Positions 7,510 to 17,700 of a DNA stretch of 45,882 bases are shown here, piece by piece. The position numbers and the translations under genes are program-made. The notes beneath the pieces are model-generated. The model did no database searches and was not told the DNA's origin. It worked only from the letters and a program-made list of their open reading frames with translations. Position 1 is the stretch's first letter. Every line of letters starts with the position of its first letter. Location of the stretch: NCBI GenBank assembly GCA_013815775.1, contig JACDFN010000001.1:1-45882 (forward strand). Reading direction: 5' to 3'. Origin of the DNA: Candidatus Saccharimonadota bacterium (GTDB taxonomy: Bacteria; Patescibacteriota; Saccharimonadia; Saccharimonadales; UBA10212).

Positions 7510-7974
7510 CTAATCAAACACTCCCCCCGGTATTAGCCATTGCAAAAATGCCGATACGAATATAAATGCTAGCAGGGCAATCAGAGCGTTAGTTATGTGG
7601 TTTTTGGCTTCGGTGACAGCGTTTGGGTTATCGCCCGCCATAATGTAACGAATCCCTCCAAATATTATCATCGCCACTACTACCACGCCAACCCCTATGC
7701 TCAAGAAGTTAACTAGCAGCTGTAATTTTTTTACCACAGCATTCTCCTTTAAACATTCCTGGAGTTTCTTAGTGGTATTAGCATCATCGCACTTCGGGTC
7801 ACCAATGCTAGTGGACTTCTCGGTTTTAGCTGGGGGAGGAGTGGTGCCACCACTTCCGCCTCCACCAGGGTCAGGAATAGCAAGTGCAACCGCTGGGGAT
7901 ATAAATAACGCTAAAGCAAAACATGCAGTCGCTGCCATCACGATTCGTCTAAAATGAGTTTTTATCTTTTTCAT
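7510..7974 (-). CDS. VirB2/TrbC-like pilin family protein (copy 7, first in array)
   Basis: The open frame extends upstream to 8097, but the ATG at 7974 gives a signal peptide (MKKIKTHFRRIVMAAT...) and lies correctly downstream of a good promoter, so 154 residues is my choice. After the ALA site comes a Gly/Pro-rich stretch, two cysteines (PKC and QEC), and two helices around GGIRYIMAGDNPNAV. It is the promoter-proximal gene of the leftward operon and is divergently arranged with the VirB6-like gene. The region between 7974 and 8101 holds both promoters. Confidence 0.83.
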   Translation of the reverse strand: MKKIKTHFRRIVMAATACFALALFISPAVALAIPDPGGGGSGGTTPPPAKTEKSTSIGDPKCDDANTTKKLQECLKENAVVKKLQLLVNFLSIGVGVVVVAMIIFGGIRYIMAGDNPNAVTEAKNHITNALIALLAFIFVSAFLQWLIPGGVFD

Positions 7975-7999
7975 ACGCAGTGGAGAAATTCTTAAGTGA

Positions 8000-8028
8000 A
8001 CTATACCATAATCGAGTTTGACTGACAG
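8000..8028 (-). promoter_or_regulatory. Candidate promoter of the pilin operon
   Basis: On the minus strand, TGGTATAGT provides an extended -10 (TATAGT at 8000-8005). A weak -35 CTGTCA (8023-8028) lies 17 bases upstream. The TSS would fall shortly before the ATG at 7974, which supports that start codon. Confidence 0.5.
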
Positions 8029-8047
8029 CTCTTGGGGACAGTACAGA

Positions 8048-8076
8048 TTGTGCCGTATAAACGCTTGTGGTATAGT
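8048..8076 (+). promoter_or_regulatory. Candidate promoter of the VirB6-VirB4 operon
   Basis: TTGTGC (8048-8053), a 17-base spacer and TATAGT (8071-8076) preceded by TGG form an extended -10. The predicted TSS is about 18 bases before the ATG at 8101. The same TGGTATAG core occurs inverted at 8001-8008, so the two divergent operons have mirror-image -10 elements. Confidence 0.6.
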
Positions 8077-8100
8077 TTCATCAGATACAGAACCCATAAA

Positions 8101-10893
8101 ATGAAAACGAACAAAAAAATATTCTTTGGGCTATCCTTCTTTATTGCGTTAGGGTTTTTTGTATTAGGCGGACAAAAGGTGCAAGCTGCTCCAGTCAACG
8201 ACGATAGTTTTAGAGATACCTTGTATGTGATTACCGCTCTTGAGAATGATCAACCCAAAACTATTACCGTAAAGATAGCTGGCAAAGATTTTACTTTTAC
8301 CGATAAAAATACAACCGATAAAGACAATAACCTAAAAACCACCACTAATGATAGCTTTATCTGCGAGCAAAAAAACCCAACAACCGGTATTACCATAACC
8401 GGGAAACCGCAGCCAATACCGGGTGGTGGCAGCTCTTACGCCGGGTTTATTACTGTCAATTATATGAATAATACAGACGAAAAGTGTACTAATAACGCTG
8501 ACGAAATTGTTGTTAAGCTACCAATTAACCCCGTCTATAACGCGCCTGGGACAGGGGGCGGAGCTGGAACCGTGGGTAATGACGAAGCGCCCGATGTTTG
8601 TTACATTGATTCCGGTGGTTTTCCGCTAGCATGGGTTTTTTGCCCGCTTTTAAGCGCCGGTAATGCTTTAGCTAACGAAATGCTCAATCTTTTTCAGGAC
8701 CAGCTCTCATTTACTGTGAATCAAGACCTTGGCAACCAGGATAGCCAAAACAGAGTAAAGCTCGCCTGGTCACTTGTAAAAAACATATCAAGTGCCGGTC
8801 TCGTCATCATCATGTTAATTATGGTCTTTTCCCAGGCTGTTGGCAGCGGCTTGTTCGATGCCTACACTATTAAAAAAATTCTGCCGCGACTGGCAATAGC
8901 GGCCATTGTCATGCAGTTGTCTTGGGCGCTTTTTGGCTTTGTAGTAAACCTGGTTAACGACATAGGAAACGGCCTAGCGGCCTTTATGTTCGCCCCGTTT
9001 GGGGGCAGCGATAACCTAGAACTTGGCGCCCTTCTGGCCAACGCAGGTATAAGCGTTGTAGAAGCCGCAGCCATAAACTGGGTGGCCCTTATAGCCGTAG
9101 TTGGCTTGGCTGCCGCCGCACTCCCGACGACACTATTCCTAGTTTTTGCAGCCATAGTAGCCCTCTTCACTGCTTTAGTGACCTTAGTTCTTCGAAAAAT
9201 AATAATAATAATGTGTCTTATATTGGCACCACTGGCGCTTTTGGCCTGGATTCTACCCGGAACTCAGCGCTACTGGAAGCTATGGGCGGATAATTTTACG
9301 AAGGTGCTGGTTATGTTCCCGATAATAATTGCCATTGTGGCGTCTGGTAGAATCTTTGCCTACGTGGTGGGTACACAGGATAATAATAAATTTCTAAGCC
9401 TTATCCTAGTGCTGGTTGGCTTTTTTGGGCCTTTATTTTTACTGCCAAAAGCCTTTAAATGGGGTGGCTCGGCAATGGCCTATGCAGGCAATGCAGCCTC
9501 GAGCTTTGGAGGAAATGTAAAAAAAGTGAGCGAAAAGCCAATAAAAGAATACGGGCAGCTACGACAAGGTAGCATTGCCAAACAATATAATCCCGATGCC
9601 AGTAGAGGCAGACGGGCGCTTAGCCGTATCGGTTCTGGACACTTCCTTCCCACCGAACGTTCCCGTCGGCTAACCATTCGCGCCGGTGACCAGTGGGCCG
9701 CAGACCGTAATGAAGAAGCCACCGCTTATGCCGGCAGAGTATCAGAAATAGCAATGAGTAAAGGCTACACGGCATATGAGCTAGATAAAAACGGCAACCG
9801 GATCAAGGATGCCAACGGCAAAGATGTAATAGCTAAAGATAAAAATGGTAATGAAAGAGTTTGGACTCCTGGGGTAGGCGCAGCTAAGCAAGCTCTTATA
9901 GACCTGGCCGGTACCGACCAAACTTCTGACCATGCGAAGCGAGCCGGGCAGGCCGCAGCCAAACAATTGATTGATACTAGTTCATGGATTGAGCTGCAAG
10001 GCAGTACAATTACGAGAGGCGCTAACGCCGGGAAAAGGATATTTGACGCAGGAGCCAACGAAATCTGGGAGAAAACACTTACCACCAGCCCTGAACACTA
10101 CTCTAAAACTCTTAGGAGCAGACCGGATCTTGTGCCACATATGCTCCAATACACTTACGGTGATAATAAGGTTAAGGACCTCTACCCAGAAGAGTTTGCT
10201 GGCATTGATTCCAGCAACCACGATGCAGTGGCGGCCAAAGCAGCCCAGGTCCGTCAACGTAGAGGCTTAAACAAGAATCAAAGGCTCTCAGATGCAGACA
10301 GAATGATAATGTCCATAAAAGACCAGATGAATCCCGAAGATCTTTCCAGCGTGGCTCAAGGCTTCTATCAGGAGATTGCTCGGCTGGGAGATGCCCAAAG
10401 AGGTGGCAACCCTGTTGACGGCCAACGGGTCTCTAACGCTCTGCACGGAGTACTCAAGGGTCTGGCCGATACGGGGCTTCCCGGGCAGCAGGTAATCGCC
10501 AGGTTATCGGGTGGTAGCTTAGGAGAAGACGTTAATAAAGCGCTGGCGAATGGTACAGCCAGTAATAACATTGATGATTATCTTCATCATTCTCAAGCTT
10601 CTGGTAGGGGACGCCCCGCACCTCCACCTGCCAACCAGCAAACAGCTGGAACTCAAGCAGCAGCAACTCCAGGCTCATCTCAAGGCGGTCCGATAGGTGG
10701 TGACCCCAGTGTATTAAAAATTGACCACGATGCTCTCGCTGGAGCCGTAGCCAGTGCTTTCAAGGAAGTTTTGCGTACCAGCCCCCAAACCGTTTTTCAT
10801 CCTACCGAAGGTACGTCTACTTATTCTCCGCCTTCGGCTCCAGCCGAAAAACCTCCTGAGCCAGAACCGCCTCAGCAACCCCCTAGCGCATAA
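8101..10893 (+). CDS. VirB6/TrbL-like polytopic T4SS channel protein
   Basis: 930 residues from ATG 8101. The frame is open from 8032, but that start would precede the promoter and spoil the signal peptide. The order is: signal peptide (about 1-29), an extracellular domain of about 150 residues, then six to eight hydrophobic segments at about 185-480, including LPRLAIAAIVMQLSWALFGF and a long VALIAVVGLAAAALP helix pair, then a hydrophilic cytoplasmic tail of about 450 residues ending in Pro-rich sequence. VirB6-family proteins form the inner-membrane channel for substrates in T4SS. The large C-terminal tail is characteristic of extended VirB6 variants. Assignment is by topology and context (PrgI- and VirB4-like genes downstream), not by catalytic motifs. 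Confidence 0.82.
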   Translation: MKTNKKIFFGLSFFIALGFFVLGGQKVQAAPVNDDSFRDTLYVITALENDQPKTITVKIAGKDFTFTDKNTTDKDNNLKTTTNDSFICEQKNPTTGITITGKPQPIPGGGSSYAGFITVNYMNNTDEKCTNNADEIVVKLPINPVYNAPGTGGGAGTVGNDEAPDVCYIDSGGFPLAWVFCPLLSAGNALANEMLNLFQDQLSFTVNQDLGNQDSQNRVKLAWSLVKNISSAGLVIIMLIMVFSQAVGSGLFDAYTIKKILPRLAIAAIVMQLSWALFGFVVNLVNDIGNGLAAFMFAPFGGSDNLELGALLANAGISVVEAAAINWVALIAVVGLAAAALPTTLFLVFAAIVALFTALVTLVLRKIIIIMCLILAPLALLAWILPGTQRYWKLWADNFTKVLVMFPIIIAIVASGRIFAYVVGTQDNNKFLSLILVLVGFFGPLFLLPKAFKWGGSAMAYAGNAASSFGGNVKKVSEKPIKEYGQLRQGSIAKQYNPDASRGRRALSRIGSGHFLPTERSRRLTIRAGDQWAADRNEEATAYAGRVSEIAMSKGYTAYELDKNGNRIKDANGKDVIAKDKNGNERVWTPGVGAAKQALIDLAGTDQTSDHAKRAGQAAAKQLIDTSSWIELQGSTITRGANAGKRIFDAGANEIWEKTLTTSPEHYSKTLRSRPDLVPHMLQYTYGDNKVKDLYPEEFAGIDSSNHDAVAAKAAQVRQRRGLNKNQRLSDADRMIMSIKDQMNPEDLSSVAQGFYQEIARLGDAQRGGNPVDGQRVSNALHGVLKGLADTGLPGQQVIARLSGGSLGEDVNKALANGTASNNIDDYLHHSQASGRGRPAPPPANQQTAGTQAAATPGSSQGGPIGGDPSVLKIDHDALAGAVASAFKEVLRTSPQTVFHPTEGTSTYSPPSAPAEKPPEPEPPQQPPSA

Positions 10894-10932
10894 GAGTTGC
10901 CAATGACGCTTATGTATCAGATACTGTAAGCT

Positions 10933-11925
10933 ATGGCTATTTATAAGGTAATTCAGGATATTGAGGCCGAGGACAAGCTTGTTGGACCGCTAAGCCTGAA
11001 GGGTTTTATTTACGCAATTATTGCAATGACCCTGGCCTATCTTAATTTCCGTATATTGCTTAGTACCGGTTTTAACCCTTTGGGTATTCTAATCGTATTA
11101 ATATTATCCTTTCCAATGTTTCTTTTTGGGGTTTTAGCCTCGCCACTAGGGCGCGACCAGCCCACGGAAGTGTGGCTGTTGAGCCATGTACGTTACTTTT
11201 TGAAGCCCCGTAAACGAACCTGGGACCAAGCCGGAGTAATTGAACTGGTAACAATCACCGCTCCAAAGAAAGTGCAAAGGCAGCTGACTAAAAATTTTAG
11301 CCCCAACGAAGTAAATAGTCGCCTCCAAGCTCTTGCCATGACGCTGGATAGCCGGGGTTGGGCCGTAAAAAACGTGAATATAAACCTTAATCCTACCCAG
11401 GGATATAGCGCTCAAATAATTCAACCAGGTTCCGACAGACTAGTAACCGCCAGCAATATGCCTCAAGACGTTTCATCTTTGGATATTCAAGCATCTGAGG
11501 ATATTCTTGACGAACAAAATAACCCAACCGCTCAAAATTTTGCAAGGCTTATGCAGCAAGCCGAAACAAACAGAAGGATTCAAACTGTTAGCAGGGTTAA
11601 TGACGCTAGAGGGGGAGTGGTCCAACAACCGGTGGATTTTAGCTTTCTGGATGAACAACAAGTAGCCACAGAAAGTTCTGGGCATACCAGGTTTGTTACT
11701 CACACGATAGTTGGGCCTGAACCCAAGCAAGTGAGCCGTATCATTCCTGTTCCCCCGCCAAACGCCATTCCTAAGGTGACAGGCTTAGCGCAAGCTGATA
11801 AAATTGAACTCATAAAGGCCGCTAAAAACGATAAGGTTTCCACGCTCGCTAAACTGGCCAATCGTCGGGCCCGGGTTGTTCAAAACGGACCCAACGAAGT
11901 GGAAATTACCCTTCATTCAGAATGA
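10933..11925 (+). CDS. PrgI family (VirB3-like) T4SS membrane protein
   Basis: 330 residues. The N-terminal 90 residues match the PrgI/VirB3 layout: MAIYKVIQDIEAEDKLVGPL-type start, then two helices at about 25-42 and 46-68, then GRDQPTEVWLLSHVRYFLKPRKRTW. The remaining 220 residues are soluble and low in conserved motifs. In conjugation systems PrgI/VirB3 proteins sit in the inner membrane and interact with the VirB4 ATPase. The gene lies 39 bases after the VirB6-like gene and just before the TraC/VirB4 pair, as in Gram-positive T4SS operons. Confidence 0.88.
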   Translation: MAIYKVIQDIEAEDKLVGPLSLKGFIYAIIAMTLAYLNFRILLSTGFNPLGILIVLILSFPMFLFGVLASPLGRDQPTEVWLLSHVRYFLKPRKRTWDQAGVIELVTITAPKKVQRQLTKNFSPNEVNSRLQALAMTLDSRGWAVKNVNINLNPTQGYSAQIIQPGSDRLVTASNMPQDVSSLDIQASEDILDEQNNPTAQNFARLMQQAETNRRIQTVSRVNDARGGVVQQPVDFSFLDEQQVATESSGHTRFVTHTIVGPEPKQVSRIIPVPPPNAIPKVTGLAQADKIELIKAAKNDKVSTLAKLANRRARVVQNGPNEVEITLHSE

Positions 11926-11959
11926 ACTTAAGTTAAACCAAAACGGGTGGAAGAAAAGC

Positions 11960-12781
11960 ATGAATCCTAGCCAACAGATAAATCCCAGTCAGATGCCAAA
12001 TAGTCAGGCTTTTCCTGTTGCCGTCCAGACAGGCAAGACTTCTCAGCCAACTAACCCAAATAGTACTCAAAATAGCCTCCAGATTAGCGAAATACGCGAC
12101 GGCATTGGCATTATGAGCGACGGGTCTTTTAGGGCTGCGCTGATGTGTAAGTCTATAAATTTTGACCTGATGAGCGACCAGGAGCGGGAAGCGGTGGAAT
12201 TTAGCTACCAAGGGTTTTTAAATTCGCTTTATTTTCCAATTCAGATTTTCATTCGTAGTCAGAAAGTAGACCTCCGCCCCTACCTAGAAAAGCTTGATAA
12301 AACCAGGACCGAGCAAGCTAACATGCTACTGGCCATGATGATGGATGACTATATTGGCTTCTTATCTGATGTTGCCCAGCAGACAAATATAATGGATAAA
12401 AGGTCTTATGTAATAATCAGCTACCCAGACCCTGATGAAAATTTTAGAAGTGCGATTAAACAAAGTACAGGATTTTTTAATGGCATGCTTGAGTTGTTCC
12501 GGGGTAACAAGCCTCCCCATGTAGTCATCAATGAAAGTGTTTTAGAAAATGCTAAAACCGAGTTAAAGAATCGTGTTCAAGCTGTTATGCAGGGTCTGCA
12601 GCAATGCGGCGTTCAAAGTTTGCCTTTAGATACACAGGAATTAATTGAACTATTCTACGGTGCCTATAATCCAGATACGGCTACCAGACAACAGCTTAAA
12701 AATTTTAACGACTTAAATGCCCCCATTGTCACTAAGGCTGCAGCTCCAGCGCCCGGCGCTACCACGGGGGCAATAAGATGA
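11960..12781 (+). CDS. TraC-like T4SS protein (VirB4 partner)
   Basis: 273 residues from ATG 11960, which has a plausible GGTGG ribosome site and avoids the 50-base overlap that an upstream start at 11876 would create. The N-terminus is Q/N/P-rich and disordered. The part from about residue 50 (LQISEIRDGIGIMSDGSFRAALMCKSINFDLMS) resembles the N-terminal domain of TraC/VirB4 ATPases, with no Walker motif. The C-terminus ends at residues for tight coupling (ATGA overlap) to the VirB4 gene. It probably forms a split VirB4: this gene carries the N-terminal half and the next the ATPase. Confidence 0.76.
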   Translation: MNPSQQINPSQMPNSQAFPVAVQTGKTSQPTNPNSTQNSLQISEIRDGIGIMSDGSFRAALMCKSINFDLMSDQEREAVEFSYQGFLNSLYFPIQIFIRSQKVDLRPYLEKLDKTRTEQANMLLAMMMDDYIGFLSDVAQQTNIMDKRSYVIISYPDPDENFRSAIKQSTGFFNGMLELFRGNKPPHVVINESVLENAKTELKNRVQAVMQGLQQCGVQSLPLDTQELIELFYGAYNPDTATRQQLKNFNDLNAPIVTKAAAPAPGATTGAIR

Positions 12782-14703
12782 AACTTCCTTTCAACAAGAA
12801 GCCGCCCGTGCCTGAAGATGCCGGGTTCAATAATCAGATGCTTGAGCAGCAAGAGGTGAATACGGCATTTCAGAAGGGCGTAACGGCTCTGCGGGATTTT
12901 ATCGCTCCTAGTTCTCTTGAATTTAATAGCAATTATTTTCAACTGGGTACACGCTATGCGCGCTCATATTACGTTTATGGCTACCCCCACCAGGTATACA
13001 CCGGTTGGTTATCCGGCATGATTAACCTGGATGAAATAGTAGACCTATCGATGATAGTTCAGCCCGTAAAATCCGAGGTGGTACTTAATAACCTTCGCAA
13101 AAAGGTTAGCCAGCTTGAAGCAGGCATCCAGATAGACTCCGAGAAAGGTCGAGTTCGTGACCCCGCTAAACAGGCAGCCATCCTAGATGCCGAGGAGATG
13201 CGCGATAAACTTCAGGTGGGAGAAGAGCGCTTTTTCCGCTTTGGGCTTTATTTCACTCTATACGCCAACTCCATGGAGGAGTTAGAAATTGTAAGCCACA
13301 AAGTGGAGTCCTTGCTTGGACAGCAACTAATATATTCCAAGCCTGCTAGCGCCCAACAAGAACAAGCCTTTAACAGCACTCTCCCGCAGTTTACAGATCA
13401 ACTCCAAATATACCGTAACCTCGACACCGGAGCTATAAGCACCAGTTTTCCATTTACTTCTGCTGACTTAACCCAGGATAACGGCATTCTCTACGGAATA
13501 AACATGCATAACTCTGGGTTAGTTATTTTTGACCGTTTCTCTCTAGAAAATGGAAACAGCGTAGTCTTCGCTAAGTCCGGAGCCGGTAAGAGCTTTACGG
13601 TAAAGCTTGAAGCTCTACGGAGTATGATGTTTGGTACCGATATTTTTATTATCGACCCAGAAAACGAATACCAAAAAATGTGCGACGCCGTAGGTGGGGC
13701 ATATGTTCGCTTGAGCTTAAACAGTACAACGCGTATAAACCCCTTCGACTTACCGCAGGTCATAGATACCGATGAAGCCGATAACGCCCTTAGAAGCAAC
13801 CTGATAACATTGCATGGATTACTTAGGCTTATGATGGGCGGCGCACAGGCCCAAATGCTAGGTAACGGCACGACTGCCACCATGCCGGCCCTAAGCCCAT
13901 CAGAAGAGGCTGATCTTGACGCCGCTTTAATAGAAACCTACGCTAAGGCGGGTATCACTCCAGACCCTCTTACCCACGGTTCGCTACCGCCAACGGTTAA
14001 CGATCTTTACGACACCCTGCTTCATATGGGCGGCACTGGCCCGCAGCTAGCCCAAAGGTTGCGCAAATATACGACTGGTACATTTGCCGGCATTTTCAGT
14101 CAACAGAGCAATGTTAACGTCAATAACCCTATGGTAGTTTTCAACATTCGCGATCTGGAAGACGAACTAAGGCCGGTAGCTATGTATATAGTCCTTAACT
14201 ATATTTGGAACAAAACAAAAGCTGACAAGAAACGACGACTATTAATCGTTGATGAGGCCTGGCAGTTGATGCGCTATGAAGACAGTGCAAACTTCCTTTT
14301 CTCTTTGGCCAAGCGTGCTCGAAAATATAACCTCGGTATAACTACCATTTCGCAAGATGTTGAAGATTTTATGGCATCAAGGATGGGTCGAGCAATAGTG
14401 GCTAACGCCAGCATGCAAATGCTTCTCAAACAATCGCCTTCGGCGGTAGATGTACTGGCTGATGTATTTAAGCTAACCAGCGAAGAAAAGAAAAGACTTA
14501 GCCAATTCCCGGTTGGTCAAGGCTTGTTCTTCGCCGGCCAAAGCCACGTACACATCCAAGTAATCGCCAGTCCGACTGAATCTGGCTTAATAAGCACTAC
14601 CCCGAGCCCTACTCGACGACCAGCCGTGAATACAAACCCCCAAAACGAACCTACTTATTCCGATAATCTACCGCCAGAGTCTCAGCAGGCCACCGGAGCA
14701 TAA
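12778..14703 (+). CDS. virB4: VirB4/TraC-like T4SS ATPase
   Basis: 641 residues. Walker A SGAGKS (about 267-272) is followed by FIIDPENEY, a typical VirB4/TraG-type strand, and Walker B LLIVDEAWQLM (about 487-497). TTISQDVEDF follows as the usual Q-loop region. VirB4 proteins power T4SS assembly and substrate transport at the cytoplasmic membrane. The C-terminal 60 residues are Pro/Thr-rich. It overlaps the TraC-like gene by 4 bases and is followed after 6 bases by the M15 protein, so translation is probably coupled. No VirD4 coupling protein or VirB11 is present in this window. Confidence 0.93.
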   Translation: MKLPFNKKPPVPEDAGFNNQMLEQQEVNTAFQKGVTALRDFIAPSSLEFNSNYFQLGTRYARSYYVYGYPHQVYTGWLSGMINLDEIVDLSMIVQPVKSEVVLNNLRKKVSQLEAGIQIDSEKGRVRDPAKQAAILDAEEMRDKLQVGEERFFRFGLYFTLYANSMEELEIVSHKVESLLGQQLIYSKPASAQQEQAFNSTLPQFTDQLQIYRNLDTGAISTSFPFTSADLTQDNGILYGINMHNSGLVIFDRFSLENGNSVVFAKSGAGKSFTVKLEALRSMMFGTDIFIIDPENEYQKMCDAVGGAYVRLSLNSTTRINPFDLPQVIDTDEADNALRSNLITLHGLLRLMMGGAQAQMLGNGTTATMPALSPSEEADLDAALIETYAKAGITPDPLTHGSLPPTVNDLYDTLLHMGGTGPQLAQRLRKYTTGTFAGIFSQQSNVNVNNPMVVFNIRDLEDELRPVAMYIVLNYIWNKTKADKKRRLLIVDEAWQLMRYEDSANFLFSLAKRARKYNLGITTISQDVEDFMASRMGRAIVANASMQMLLKQSPSAVDVLADVFKLTSEEKKRLSQFPVGQGLFFAGQSHVHIQVIASPTESGLISTTPSPTRRPAVNTNPQNEPTYSDNLPPESQQATGA

Positions 14704-14709
14704 AACTAG

Positions 14710-17700
14710 ATGGCAGAACCAGCACGCCAACTAAACGAACGGGAGGGTAATACTCACGATAACCATAAGCCGGGACAAGTTTTTGAGCCAAGAATAGTTG
14801 AGGGTAACGGTGGAGGCGACTCCATACCACGAGGAAAATTAGTTGCGGCAAAAGAACCCACATATGATCAGCCTGGCAATGAATCATCCACTCCTGACAA
14901 GCCTAATTTAAAAGCTCTAGAGGGTGGCGGAGAACCTTCAAGGCCAAAGGACAATCTACGCAGTAATGCTGAGGATGAAAATTCAACATCAGAAAATTTA
15001 CTAAAGGCAGAGAGTAGTGCAGAAGTAAGCCCTCAACGACACGAAAACCCGGTAGGTGATGGCTATAAATCTGCTGGCAAGCAAAAAGGACTGATGTCGC
15101 GTTTTACTAGTCGCCGGGCCTTAATTGGTATAGGTGCCTTAGGAAGTGCCACGATAGTAGGCGCTGTTCTGCTATTTAGTTTTTTGAATATTTTTAAACT
15201 CGATGGCTTAATGAGCAATGTTACAGCTAAGGCCTTCCTGCGGAGCAGCGCCGTTTTAGACGGAAGGTCTAGCAAATGGGTTTCGGCCTACATTCAGGCC
15301 AGGATGCTTGATATGGGCGACAGCGCTGACATGAACAATAATGAAAATATACTGTTTCGGAGCAATAAGGTTGACACAAACAGCCCTTTCACAGACTGGT
15401 ACAAAACCCTTCGAGCATCGAAATTTGAATTGGAGGTCTTTGAAAAACAAGGTATCAAGTTTACTTCAGCAGTAACGGCTGATGGCAAGATTAGGCCTGG
15501 CCGCATAGACATAAAGGGTCAAGACTCCATACCTATCAAAGTAAGTGCTAGTGATTTTAGCAAAATTAGCAGCGGAGACATCGAAACAATAAACAAATAC
15601 CAAACCTACGTTGATACAGAAGTGTTCAAAAATGATAAAGCTGCCCGTAAAGCTATCAAGCAGGTGGTTAAAGAGAATACTCTCTGGCACCAAATTTATC
15701 AGCGGCGCCACCTGCGTAAATCTATCCAAAACATGACAGGAGTAAGAGATTGGCGATTTTTTGAGCAGACTAGAGATAAAGCAAACGAAAGTGGTGCTGC
15801 TGTACGAGCTAAAGTGGTCGATAAAATGGTACCTGACGCTACACTGCTGGGCAGGGTTACCCGTTGTTTGTTTGGAGTCGAGCAGTGCAATCCCAGCCGC
15901 GACGTTGCTGATCCCAAAAACCGAGCGACCGTTCAAGCCAAATACGGTACCGATAAGGCAAAAACTAAAGAGGAAATTAAAAAAGAACAGGAATTTTTAG
16001 CTCAGCTGAAAGACAAAGGTATTGACCCAAGTGATTTATCGGAAGCATTAAAGAAAATTTTAACCAGGGCTAATCTTATTACTAACTTGCTTTTCTTGCC
16101 AGATACCCTAGATATGATCGCCTTTATTGATGACAATCTAGAAAAACTTGTTAAGTTAGTTGTGCTGGCAAGAGGGGCGCAAGCCGCTGGTTTGTATCAA
16201 GAATTCTCAACAGCTAACGACCAGCTAAAAACCGGTCAAGTCACAGGGGAAGAAGTGAATCACTTTATGCAAATACTCAGCTCGGCCGGCAGTAGCGACG
16301 GATGGGCAAAGGTTGTAGAGGGTAAGGGAGACCCCGGCACCGCCTCTTCGACTGGCAAGTGTAGCAGAGAAGAATTAGCCAAGGCTGAAAAACAACCCAA
16401 TAAATATCAGAAAGAGTACGCTCTCCTATGTGCCGATGAGCGTATAGGTAGTACCGCTAAAGCACAACAAATTCAAGATGAATATAAAGCTACGGTTGGC
16501 ATCATTGTTGGGCCAATCGCAGATGCCTGGACGGGAGCTAAAGGCAATATTATAACAGGAACGTTCATTCGGGCAATTCAGTGGTTCAGCGGATTAATTG
16601 CTAGTGCACTTAGCGGTGTTTTTGGAGCAATCCTGGATATTTTAGGTCTTAAAGATAATGTCGAGAAAGCAATATTCTGGGTATTCGGTAAGCTTTCGGC
16701 TTTTATAGGCATCAACATAATCTCCGGTAACGAATCCGGAGGGAAATTTTATAACTGGCTAGTGCAGGGTGGTGCATATACCGCCGAGTCAGACGCTCGC
16801 CAAAAGGGCGCAAGCCTGACTAACGGCGCCAGCCTCGCCTCAACTCAGCTAGCTATTAAGCAACACCAGACCGACAGGCAGGAAGATATGAGTTTATTTG
16901 ACCGAGTAGCTTCGCTAGATAATCCAGACTCATTGGCATACAAAAGCTTAATTGCCGCTGATAGCTTACGATCAAACCCAAGCGCCGCCATGGCTTCGAG
17001 CTTAAAAAATATGTGGCGGGGACTTGGTAGCAGTTTTTCTACGATTCTTGTAGGGCAGTCGAGTGCGGCAACATTAGATGGTTATGCGGCCAGCAAGTTC
17101 GCCGGTATAGAGACCTATGATTATCCGCCTAAGTGTTCGACATTGAACCCAATACTATCTAAGCCCATAGATGGGACTAACGCATTGGACGTTTTTGCCA
17201 ACCCCTCAAAATATAATCTTAAAAACGCGCCTATTGGGTTATCGCAAGATGAAATTAATTCACTCAATGACTGGGACGTAATGACAAACAGCGATGAGTT
17301 CTATAATACAATCTACGGGATAATCGGCGAGAATACCGAAGATGCCGATGACATTGCTGTTCAGATCTATAACTGCCACCTGCTAGACACAGCTATTCGC
17401 GGCAGTTTAGGTTACCTATACGGCTACAGTAAGGACAATGGTCTAGAAGATAACGTTGCTAGCAGCCCGCCACCTGGCACCACTCCGCCGCCTCCAGGCG
17501 ACCCGACTTCTCCAGTTACCGGCACCGCGCAACAAATTGCCAAGCAGATATTGGCAGCAGCTGCGGCTGGGAAAATAAAGTTTAATGTACTATTTGGCTC
17601 AGATATATTTGACGGCTCAACTCCCGAGCAAAACGTTGAACAAACGGCGGCTGGCCTGCCAGCTAAGACCACCTCTACCTGCGGAAGCAGTGGTCGCGGG

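Noticed and set aside
4935-7974. Type IV pilin (prepilin peptidase) genes
   Set aside because: No type III signal (G/A-F/M motif before a helix) is seen; the two-helix pattern with AxA signal cleavage fits VirB2/TrbC.
8032-8100. Upstream extension of the VirB6-like gene
   Set aside because: It starts before the predicted promoter elements and removes the N-terminal position of the signal peptide.
15466-15936. 156-residue antisense frame in the tethered peptidase gene
   Set aside because: It has no ribosome site, no family pattern and opposes a well-supported gene.
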